This document shows, piece by piece, positions 1-6,780 of a stretch of 7,603 bases of DNA; position 1 is the stretch's first letter, and each line of letters begins with the position of its first letter. A program made the position numbers and the translations under genes. The DNA lies in the NCBI GenBank assembly GCA_049654905.1, contig JBASIS010000237.1:1-7603 (forward strand), in the 5' to 3' direction. Source of the stretch: M0108 sp049654905 (GTDB lineage Bacteria; Pseudomonadota; Gammaproteobacteria; Chromatiales; Chromatiaceae). The notes below the pieces were generated by a model. It was not told the DNA's origin and ran no database searches. It saw nothing but the letters and a program-made list of their open reading frames with translations.

Positions 1-2791
1 CCATAACCCCTGCGAACACTTCTGGGCCGACATCGTCGCGGATCAGGACTTGCTGCGAGCGGAGCGCAACCGCCAGCACCGCCGCCCGGACGGCCGGCCG
101 GCGGACCTGTCGGCGGAGGCCATGCACCTGCACGCCCACCCCCTGCTGGCGGCCTGGGGCAAGCAGGGGCGGGACTTCATCAGCCTGCTCGACGAGCATG
201 ACGAGGAGGCGGCGCGGACCGCCTATCAAGGCCATTTCCAGGCCATCGGCCAGCGCATCGATCTCTTCCAGTCCAATGTCGATCCCGACCAGGTCCCGAC
301 TCTGCTGGCGCAACTCCAGGACGATATCCGTGATCTGCGCCCCCTGGCCGAGACCCGCGACCGCTGGCCGCCGGTGAACCCCCGGAAGGATGGCTCCATC
401 CGCTTCCACCTGGCCCACAGTCCCCAGCGCGAGGTCGAGATCCTCCACGACCAGTTGCTCGCCGCCTTCAATGCCGACCCCACCCTGACGCCGCGCGACA
501 TCATCGTCATGGTCCCGGACATTGATACCTATGCCCCTCCGATCCAGGCGGTGTTCGGGCTGGTGGACCACCAGGACCCCCGCTATATCCCCTTCAGCCT
601 CGCCGACAAGGGCCGGCGGGCCACCGACCCCCTGGTGCAGGCCCTGGCAACCCTGCTCGCCCTGCCCCAGTCCCGCCTGGCGGTGAGCGACCTGCTCGAT
701 CTGCTGGAGGTTCCGGCCCTGCGCCGCCGGTTCGGCGTGAGCGAGGATGAGTTGCCGCGCCTCCAGCGCTGGCTGCGGGGCGCCAATATCCGCTGGGGCC
801 TCCACGCCGCCCAACGTGCCAGCCTGGATCTGCCGGACCGGCCAGAAGCCACCACCCAGCACACCTGGCGTTTTGGCCTGCGCCGCATGTTGTTGGGCTA
901 TGCCGTGGGCCAGGATGCCCAGGCCTGGCGGGGCATCGAACCCTTTGACGAAATCGGCGGGCTGGATGCCGCCCTGCTCGGGCCCCTGGCGCAACTCCTC
1001 GACACCCTGGACCGGATCTGGCGGCAACTGCGGGAGCCGGCCACCGTCGCCGACTGGTGCGTCCGCCTGCGCGCCCTGCTGGCGGATTTCCTGGCCCCCG
1101 AGGACAGCCACGACGCCTTTACCCGGCTCCAGCTCGAAATCGCCCTCGACCAGTGGCGGGAAGTCTGCGACGCGGCGGGCTTGACCGAGCCGCTCCCCCT
1201 GTCCATCGTCGGCGAGCATTGGCTGTCCCGGCTCGACGAGGGCGGCCTCTCCCAGCGTTTCTTCGCCGGGGCCGTCACCTTCGCCACCCTCATGCCCATG
1301 CGCGCCATCCCCTTCCGCCACGTCTGCCTGCTGGGCATGAACGACGGCGACTACCCCCGCCAGCGCCAGCCCATGGATTTCGATCTCATGGGCCGGGACT
1401 ATCGGCCCGGCGACCGTTCGCGCCGCGAGGACGACCGCTATCTCTTCCTGGAGGCCCTGCTTTCGGCGCGGGACCGGCTTCATGTCTCCTGGGTCGGACG
1501 CAGCATCACCGACAACAGCGAACGCCCGCCCTCGGTACTGGTCGGCCAGTTGCGCGATCACCTGACCGCCGGCTGGCGGCTGGCTGGCCAGGCGGAGTCC
1601 GGGGACCCGGGTGCCGATAGGCAGCCATCGACGGCCCTGGTGAACGCCCTCACCTGGATACATCCCCTCCAGCCCTTCAGTCCCCAGTATTTCCCGGCGG
1701 ATCCGGACCAATCCCCCTGGTTCACCTATGCCCAGGAATGGCGGCCCACCCCGGGGTCATGGGCCGCGACAGAAGCCGCAGGGCCAGGGCAACCGCCCTT
1801 GCCCCCCCTGGAGCGAGAGGAGCCCCTCACCCTCCGGGACCTGGCCGACTTTCTGAAGGCCCCGGTCAAGGCCTTTTACAAGCAGCGGCTCAAGGTAGCC
1901 TTCGAGCTGGAAGACCCGGCTGGCGAAGATCAGGAGCCCTTCGCTCTCGACCCCCTCCAGCGCTGGCAGCTCAACGAGGAGTTGATCCGCGCCCAGGCCC
2001 GGGCAGTGGACCGGTGTGAAGCAATCGAGCCGGTGCGGACGGAGGGGCTGGCGCGCATCCAGCGGCGGGGCGCACTGGCCCCCGGCGCCTTTGGCGAGGC
2101 CCTCGCCGAGGAGTTGGCGGCACCCATGGCCGATCTCTTCCAGCGCTACCCAGCGGCGCTCGCGCGTTGGCCCCGGCGGGTCGAGGCGGAAGAGGCCGTC
2201 CAGTTCGCGATTCAGGTCGAGGGCCAGACGCTGGAGCTGGCGGACTGGCTGAGCGCCATCCGGTTCGATGCGGACGGCGAGCGGAGCCGGGTGGTGCTGG
2301 AGAGCAGCGATCTGGTGAAAGACTGGCAGTATCGCGGGGATAAACTCATCCGCCACTGGGTGGACCATCTCGCCGGGCACCTGGGGGGGGAGCCCCTGAC
2401 CACGCTCATTCTCAGCAAGGTCGGCGATGTCACCCTGGCGCCCCTCAGCCCGGCGCTGGCCCGCCGGCACCTGACCACCCTGATGGCGGCCTGGCATGCC
2501 GGTATGTGCCGGCCACTGCCCCTGGCCGCCAAGACCGCCTTCGCCTGGCTGAAAGGGGAAAAGGCCGCCACCCTGCATGACACCTATGAAGGTGGCTATC
2601 AGCGCACGGGCGAGGTCGAGACCGACCCCTATCTGGCGCGGGTTTATCCGGATTTCGCCGCCCTCGCCGCCAGCGGCGACTTTGCTACCTGGGCCGAAAC
2701 CCTGCTGCGCCCACTTTATGACGCGCTCCACGCTTCCAAGGACCAGCCCCCACCGACCGACCCCACCCAGCCCACGGGAGCCAAAGCATGA
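1..2791 (+). CDS. recC: RecC subunit of exonuclease V (RecBCD), 5'-truncated by the window edge
   Basis: RecC is the non-catalytic subunit of RecBCD; it splits the DNA duplex, scans the 3' strand for Chi and braces RecB and RecD. The first full codon is at base 2, and the frame is open through 929 residues to TGA at 2789-2791. A TTG at 50 is internal, because the residues before it (HNPCEHFWADI) match E. coli RecC near residue 241. About 240 N-terminal residues, including most known Chi-contact positions, are therefore off the window. Conserved blocks, in window numbering, are HSPQREVE (139-146), HTWRFGL (287-293), TLMPMRAIPF (429-438), LGMNDG (444-449) and GDRSRREDDRYLF (470-482). The last ~320 residues correspond to the inactive nuclease-like domain. 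The stop overlaps the recB start by four bases, which implies coupled translation. A Pro/Thr-rich tail of 17 residues goes beyond the E. coli end. Identification is firm. Confidence 0.97.
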   Translation, partial: HNPCEHFWADIVADQDLLRAERNRQHRRPDGRPADLSAEAMHLHAHPLLAAWGKQGRDFISLLDEHDEEAARTAYQGHFQAIGQRIDLFQSNVDPDQVPTLLAQLQDDIRDLRPLAETRDRWPPVNPRKDGSIRFHLAHSPQREVEILHDQLLAAFNADPTLTPRDIIVMVPDIDTYAPPIQAVFGLVDHQDPRYIPFSLADKGRRATDPLVQALATLLALPQSRLAVSDLLDLLEVPALRRRFGVSEDELPRLQRWLRGANIRWGLHAAQRASLDLPDRPEATTQHTWRFGLRRMLLGYAVGQDAQAWRGIEPFDEIGGLDAALLGPLAQLLDTLDRIWRQLREPATVADWCVRLRALLADFLAPEDSHDAFTRLQLEIALDQWREVCDAAGLTEPLPLSIVGEHWLSRLDEGGLSQRFFAGAVTFATLMPMRAIPFRHVCLLGMNDGDYPRQRQPMDFDLMGRDYRPGDRSRREDDRYLFLEALLSARDRLHVSWVGRSITDNSERPPSVLVGQLRDHLTAGWRLAGQAESGDPGADRQPSTALVNALTWIHPLQPFSPQYFPADPDQSPWFTYAQEWRPTPGSWAATEAAGPGQPPLPPLEREEPLTLRDLADFLKAPVKAFYKQRLKVAFELEDPAGEDQEPFALDPLQRWQLNEELIRAQARAVDRCEAIEPVRTEGLARIQRRGALAPGAFGEALAEELAAPMADLFQRYPAALARWPRRVEAEEAVQFAIQVEGQTLELADWLSAIRFDADGERSRVVLESSDLVKDWQYRGDKLIRHWVDHLAGHLGGEPLTTLILSKVGDVTLAPLSPALARRHLTTLMAAWHAGMCRPLPLAAKTAFAWLKGEKAATLHDTYEGGYQRTGEVETDPYLARVYPDFAALAASGDFATWAETLLRPLYDALHASKDQPPPTDPTQPTGAKA
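2383..2390 (+). repeat. G8 homopolymer tract inside recC
   Basis: Eight consecutive G residues encode the end of a Leu codon, Gly-Gly and the start of a Glu codon (HLGGEP). This is the longest mononucleotide run I see in the window; a C7 run lies at 1802-1808, also in recC. The frame is intact on both sides, so there is no frameshift in this copy. Confidence 0.85.
2738..2788 (+). other. Pro/Thr-rich C-terminal tail of RecC
   Basis: The last 17 residues of RecC (window residues 913-929, KDQPPPTDPTQPTGAKA) follow the segment LLRPLYDAL, which aligns with the C-terminal LLPLFRF of E. coli RecC. The tail is low in hydrophobic residues and has five prolines, so it is probably disordered. Its role is unknown. 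The recB Shine-Dalgarno lies inside its coding sequence, which may be part of why this DNA is kept. Confidence 0.6.
2776..2780 (+). promoter_or_regulatory. Ribosome binding site of recB, with ATGA stop/start overlap
   Basis: GGGAG lies inside the end of recC, seven bases before the ATG at 2788. That ATG overlaps the recC TGA (2789-2791) as ATGA, the usual sign of translational coupling. A second in-frame ATG at 2797 is 16 bases from the motif, so 2788 is preferred. Confidence 0.8.
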
Positions 2792-5700
2792 ACAGCATGA
2801 CCAACCCGCCCCTCCCGTCGGCGCCCGGCCCGGCCCGGCCCGCGCCCCTCGACCCCCTCCGTTTCCCCCTCCAGGGCAGCCGCCTCATCGAGGCCAGCGC
2901 CGGCACGGGCAAGACCTTCACCATCGCCACCCTCTACGTGCGCCTGGTACTGGGCCATCGGCCAGCGCCGAGGGATGAGTGCCCGGATCAGCCAGGGGAG
3001 ACCGAAGCCCTGGTTGAATCAGCCACAAATGTGGCCGCAACCCCGGGTTTGACGCCACCGGAGATCCTGGTCGTCACCTTCACCGAAGCCGCTACCCAGG
3101 AGTTGCGCGACCGCATCCGCTCCCGTCTGACCGAGGCCGCCGGCTATTTCCGCGCCCAGGCGGTCCGCGTCCCCGCCCGTCCCGCCGGCGAGGACCCGCT
3201 GCACGACCTGCGGCTTGAGTATCCCCCGGAGCAATGGCCCGGTTGCGCCCACCGGCTGCAATTGGCCGCCGAGTGGATGGACGAGGCGGCGGTCTCCACC
3301 ATCCATGCCTGGTGCAACCGCATGCTGCGCGAGCACGCCTTCGACAGCGGCAGCCTTTTCACCCAGACCCTGGAGACCGATCAGAGCGAACTCCGCGCCG
3401 AGGTGGTCCGCGACTACTGGCGCACCTTCATGGTGCCCCTCGCCGCCGGTGCCGTCGCCGAGATCCGCCCCTGGTGGTCGGACCCGGCGGCGCTGGAGCA
3501 GAACCTGCACGGCCTGGTCGATCATGCGGACCGGCTGGACGAGGGGGCCGAGCCGGCAGCCGCGATCGAGGAAGCGTGTCTGCAGAAACAGGCCTGCCTG
3601 GCGCAACTCAAGGCACGCTGGGCACCCTGGGTGGAGGAATTGCAGGCCCTGCTGGACAAGGCCGTCGCCAACAAGTGCGTCAATGGGAACAAACTGCGTC
3701 CCGGCTATTACAATCCCTGGCTGGCATCCCTGCGGGCCTGGGTCGCCGACTCCCTCGCGGAGTCCCTGGACCTGAAGACCGGCTGGACCCGCCTCACCCC
3801 CACAGGGCTGGCGGAGGCCTGGAAACCCGATCAGTGCCCCCCACCCGCTCACCCGGCTCTGGCGGCGATGGCCGACCTCCAGATCGCCCTGGGGGAGTTG
3901 CCGAATGCCCATGACGTCATCCTCTGCCACGCCGCCCGCTGGGTCCACCGGCGCTTTGCCGCCGAACAGGCCCGGCGCGCCCAGATGGGCTTCAACGACC
4001 TTCTGACCCGGCTCGACGCCGCCCTCCAGGGCCCCCAGGGCGACCGCCTGGCCACGACCATCCGGCGCCAGTTCCCGGTGGCCCTGATCGACGAATTCCA
4101 GGACACGGACCCGGTGCAGTACCGCATCTTCGATGCCGTCTATCGGGTGGCCAGCAACGACCCCGCCACCGCCCTGATCCTCATCGGCGACCCCAAGCAG
4201 GCCATCTATGCCTTCCGGGGGGCGGATATTTTCACCTACCTCCAGGCGCGGCAGGCCTGCGCCGGTCGGCTCTATACCCTCGGGAAAAACTTCCGCGCCA
4301 CCGAGGCCATGGTGCGGGCCGCCAACAGCTGCTTCCTGGCCGCCGAGGAGCGCGCGACCGGCCAGGGGGCCTTCCTCTTTCGTCGGGAGGGGGAGAATCC
4401 GGTGCCCTTCACCCCGGCGGCGGCCCAGGGGCGCGCGGACATCCTCCAGGACGATGGCCAGGCCCTGCCCGCCCTCACGGCCTGGTGGTTGCCACCCCCG
4501 GACACGAGCAAAACCCTCGCCAGGGAGGCTTACCGCGACCAGATCGCCGAGGTCTGCGCCAGCGAGATGGTGCGGCTCCTCGTGGGGGGCGAGACGGGTC
4601 GGACGGGGTTCCTGACCCCTGGCGAGGACCAAACCCTGCGGAAACTACTGCCGGCGGATCTGGCGGTACTGGTCAACAAGCGCGCGGAGGCCGACCTCAT
4701 CCGCCAGGCATTGGCCCGGCGCGGGGTGCGCAGCGTCTATCTCTCCGACCAGGATTCGGTCTTCCAGAGCCCCCAGGCCCGGGAACTCCAGCATTGGCTG
4801 GCGGCCTGCGCCGATCCCGACGACACCCGCCGGGTGCGCGCCGCCCTGGCGACCCCGACCCTCGGCCTGAACTGGGCCGCACTGGACCAGCTCAACCAGG
4901 ACGAACTGGCCCTGGAGGGGCGCGTGCTCCAGTTTCGCGGCTATCGCGACCTCTGGCGCCGCCAGGGGGTGCTGCCGATGCTGCGGGGTCTGCTCAACGA
5001 TTTCCGGGTCCCGGCCCGCTTGCTGGGCGGGATCGACCCTGGCGAGCGGGTCCTCACCGACCTCTTGCACCTGGCCGAACTGCTGCAACAGGCCAGCGGT
5101 CTGCTGGATGGCGAGCATGCCCTCATGCGCTATCTGGCGGAGGAGTGCCAGGATGCGGCGCAGGGTGCGGGGGGCGATGCGCGCCTCATCCGCCTGGAGA
5201 CGGACGCCGACCTGGTGCGGGTGGTGACGGTGCATAAGTCCAAGGGGCTCGAATATCCGCTGGTCTTCCTGCCCTTCGCCGCGGACTATCGGCCGGTCAC
5301 GGCCAAGGATCTACCGCTCAAATGGCATGACGACCAGGGTCAACCCCAACTGTCCCTCTCCGCCCCGGACGAGGTTCTGGAACGGGCCAACCGCGAGCGC
5401 CTGGGGGAGGACCTGCGCAAGCTCTATGTCGCCCTGACCCGGGCACGCTACGCCACCTGGGTGGGCCTGGCGCCCATCAATGGGCTGGAACAGGGGGCCT
5501 TCGGTTATCTGCTGGGGAGTGGTGAGCCGCTGGGGCCAACGGATTTGGCGGCGGCCCTCGCGGCCTGGCGCGGGGACTGCGCCGACATCGCCCTGGTCCC
5601 GGCGCCCGCGCCGACAGAGCAAGTGTTCCGGCCCCAGGCGGCGATGGCCCTGCTTGGGACCGCCCGGACCTCCGGCAAGGTGGTCAGCGAGTCCTGGTGG

Positions 5701-6780
5701 ATCGCCAGCTACTCGGCCATCGGCAAAACCCTTGCTAGCGGCGTAGCGGTGGGGGGTGGCCAGGAAGATGCCGGAGGGGATGCCGATGGCGGTGCCGCCC
5801 GGGCCGCCGCCGAGACTCCGACCGAAGAGCGCTTCCTGGAGATGCAGGCCGCGCGGACAGCGGTAACCGAGGCCCCGGCCCCGCTGGCAACCCCGCCGGG
5901 CCTGACCGAGACCCCCGAGGCCCAGGGGTTCCCGGTGAGCCAGGACCCCCCGCCGGTTCCCGCTAGCCAAGGGACCGCCGTGATCCCGGCCAGCCCGAAG
6001 GCGGCGCCCGCCCCCGGCTCTCCCCATGCCTTCCCCCGTGGGCCCGAGGCCGGCACCTTCCTCCACGATCTGCTCGAATGGGCGGCCAACCAGGGCTTCG
6101 CCGCGATCGCGGCGGACCCGGGCCGACTGCGCGACACGGTGGCCCGGCGTTGCCAATCGCGGGGCTGGGAGGCCTGGATCGAACCTCTGACGGCCTGGCT
6201 GGGACAGCTCATCACCCAGCCCCTGTGCCTGCGCCTGCCGGCCCTGGGGGACGCCCCGAGCCTCTCGCTCAGCCTCGCCGACCTGACCACCTGCGTCCCC
6301 GAGATGGAGTTCTGGCTCGCCGCCCACCGCGTCGATACCCAGGCGATCGATCGGCTGGTCAGCGACCACACCCTGGGCGGGGCACCGCGCCCGGCGCTGG
6401 CCACCAACCTGCTCAACGGCATGCTCAAGGGCTTCATGGACCTGGTCTTCGAACACCGGGGCCGCTACTACGTCGCCGACTACAAATCCAACTGGCTCGG
6501 CCCCGATGCCGCAGCCTACAGCCCCGAGGCCATGGGCGCCGAGATCCTGCATGCCCGCTACGAGCTGCAGTACGTCCTTTATCTCCTGGCCCTGCATCGC
6601 CTGCTTCAGGCGCGCCTGCCGGACTATGACTACGACCGCCATGTCGGCGGTGCCGTTTATCTCTTCCTACGCGGCCTCGCGGCGCCGAGCCAGGGTTTGC
6701 ACTGCGAGCGCCCGCCCCGGCGGCTGATCGAGGACCTTGATCGCCTTTTCATCGGCGCCGCCCAGGAGGTGACGGCATGA
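2788..6780 (+). CDS. recB: RecB subunit of exonuclease V: 3'-5' SF1A helicase and nuclease
   Basis: RecB drives 3'-5' unwinding, cuts both strands and, after Chi, loads RecA. It is complete at 1330 residues, against about 1180 in E. coli. SF1A helicase motifs, in order: Walker A ASAGTGKT (36-43, Lys42), motif Ia TFTEAAT (97-103), STIHAWC (170-176), Walker B DEFQDTDP (435-442), motif III GDPKQAIYAFRGAD (467-480), motif IV KNFRA (500-504; NWRS in E. coli), motif V TVHKSKGLEYP (814-824) and motif VI LYVALTRAR (879-887). The C-terminal PD-(D/E)XK nuclease keeps His1093, Glu1174, Asp1218, Asp1231 and Lys1233 (DYKSNW), matching E. coli H956, E1020, D1067, D1080 and K1082, so it should be active. 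Extra length lies at the N-terminus (+13), between motifs I and Ia (about 20), and mostly in a Pro/Ala-rich tether at 980-1079. Both ends overlap neighbours as ATGA. Confidence 0.98.
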   Translation: MNSMTNPPLPSAPGPARPAPLDPLRFPLQGSRLIEASAGTGKTFTIATLYVRLVLGHRPAPRDECPDQPGETEALVESATNVAATPGLTPPEILVVTFTEAATQELRDRIRSRLTEAAGYFRAQAVRVPARPAGEDPLHDLRLEYPPEQWPGCAHRLQLAAEWMDEAAVSTIHAWCNRMLREHAFDSGSLFTQTLETDQSELRAEVVRDYWRTFMVPLAAGAVAEIRPWWSDPAALEQNLHGLVDHADRLDEGAEPAAAIEEACLQKQACLAQLKARWAPWVEELQALLDKAVANKCVNGNKLRPGYYNPWLASLRAWVADSLAESLDLKTGWTRLTPTGLAEAWKPDQCPPPAHPALAAMADLQIALGELPNAHDVILCHAARWVHRRFAAEQARRAQMGFNDLLTRLDAALQGPQGDRLATTIRRQFPVALIDEFQDTDPVQYRIFDAVYRVASNDPATALILIGDPKQAIYAFRGADIFTYLQARQACAGRLYTLGKNFRATEAMVRAANSCFLAAEERATGQGAFLFRREGENPVPFTPAAAQGRADILQDDGQALPALTAWWLPPPDTSKTLAREAYRDQIAEVCASEMVRLLVGGETGRTGFLTPGEDQTLRKLLPADLAVLVNKRAEADLIRQALARRGVRSVYLSDQDSVFQSPQARELQHWLAACADPDDTRRVRAALATPTLGLNWAALDQLNQDELALEGRVLQFRGYRDLWRRQGVLPMLRGLLNDFRVPARLLGGIDPGERVLTDLLHLAELLQQASGLLDGEHALMRYLAEECQDAAQGAGGDARLIRLETDADLVRVVTVHKSKGLEYPLVFLPFAADYRPVTAKDLPLKWHDDQGQPQLSLSAPDEVLERANRERLGEDLRKLYVALTRARYATWVGLAPINGLEQGAFGYLLGSGEPLGPTDLAAALAAWRGDCADIALVPAPAPTEQVFRPQAAMALLGTARTSGKVVSESWWIASYSAIGKTLASGVAVGGGQEDAGGDADGGAARAAAETPTEERFLEMQAARTAVTEAPAPLATPPGLTETPEAQGFPVSQDPPPVPASQGTAVIPASPKAAPAPGSPHAFPRGPEAGTFLHDLLEWAANQGFAAIAADPGRLRDTVARRCQSRGWEAWIEPLTAWLGQLITQPLCLRLPALGDAPSLSLSLADLTTCVPEMEFWLAAHRVDTQAIDRLVSDHTLGGAPRPALATNLLNGMLKGFMDLVFEHRGRYYVADYKSNWLGPDAAAYSPEAMGAEILHARYELQYVLYLLALHRLLQARLPDYDYDRHVGGAVYLFLRGLAAPSQGLHCERPPRRLIEDLDRLFIGAAQEVTA
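2956..3051 (+). other. Insertion in RecB between helicase motifs I and Ia
   Basis: Residues 57-88 separate the Walker A helix (ending RLVLG) from the strand that carries motif Ia (PPEILVVTFTEAAT). In E. coli this spacer is roughly 20 residues shorter. The segment is rich in polar residues and proline. It uses codons that are uncommon elsewhere in the gene (TCA, ACA, AAT, GTT, GCA clustered around 3013-3045), so the DNA here is less GC-rich. It is probably a surface loop; no domain is recognised. Confidence 0.6.
5725..6024 (+). other. Expanded low-complexity tether between RecB helicase and nuclease domains
   Basis: RecB residues 980-1079 lie between the conserved SYSAI segment (974-978) and the start of the nuclease domain at HAFPRG (1080-1085). 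In E. coli the matching stretch is only about 40 residues. Here it is Gly/Ala-rich at first (986-1008), then Pro/Ala/Thr-rich, with loose repeats such as PVSQD, PASQG and PASPK. A short charged patch (EERFLEMQAAR) near 1013-1023 could be helical. The family is known to use a flexible tether here so the nuclease can move; the longer version should keep that role, but this is inferred from composition only. Confidence 0.75.
6764..6772 (+). promoter_or_regulatory. Strong ribosome binding site of recD, with ATGA overlap
   Basis: AGGAGGTGA is a nine-base uninterrupted complement to the usual 3' end of bacterial 16S rRNA. Its AGGAGG core sits seven bases before the ATG at 6777, which overlaps the recB TGA (6778-6780) as ATGA. 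This fixes the recD start despite the unusually long N-terminus, and it suggests efficient initiation in addition to coupling with recB. Confidence 0.9.

Noticed and set aside
50..52. TTG at 50 as the start of the first gene
   Set aside because: The frame is open to the left edge and the residues before it match conserved RecC sequence, so this is an internal codon of a truncated gene.
559..566. E. coli Chi octamer GCTGGTGG on the + strand within recC
   Set aside because: One copy in 7.6 kb of GC-rich coding DNA is unremarkable, and Chi sequences differ between lineages, so it need not be Chi in this organism.
1757..2731. Open frame of 324 codons on the - strand, opposite recC
   Set aside because: Codon-register shadow of recC; no Shine-Dalgarno or known motif supports it.
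3024..3037. Small inverted repeat GCCACA-AA-TGTGGC in recB
   Set aside because: A six-base stem with a two-base loop, inside coding sequence and without a T-run, is neither a terminator nor a convincing operator.
3019..4632. Long open frame of 537 codons on the - strand, opposite recB
   Set aside because: It lies in exact codon register with recB on the opposite strand, where a stop needs TTA, CTA or TCA in the sense gene. These codons are rare at this GC content, so a long shadow is expected. Its translation shows no recognisable family.
5734..5967. Two GCTAGC palindromes (5734-5739 and 5962-5967) near either side of the RecB tether, with partly inverted flanks (CTTGCTAGC and GCTAGCCAAG)
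   Set aside because: The match is short and imperfect, there is no target-site duplication or mobile-element sequence, and the reading frame runs through; probably chance.
5311..6642. Open frame of 443 codons on the - strand, opposite the recB nuclease end
   Set aside because: Same antisense register with recB and same explanation; the sense strand carries the invariant nuclease motifs.
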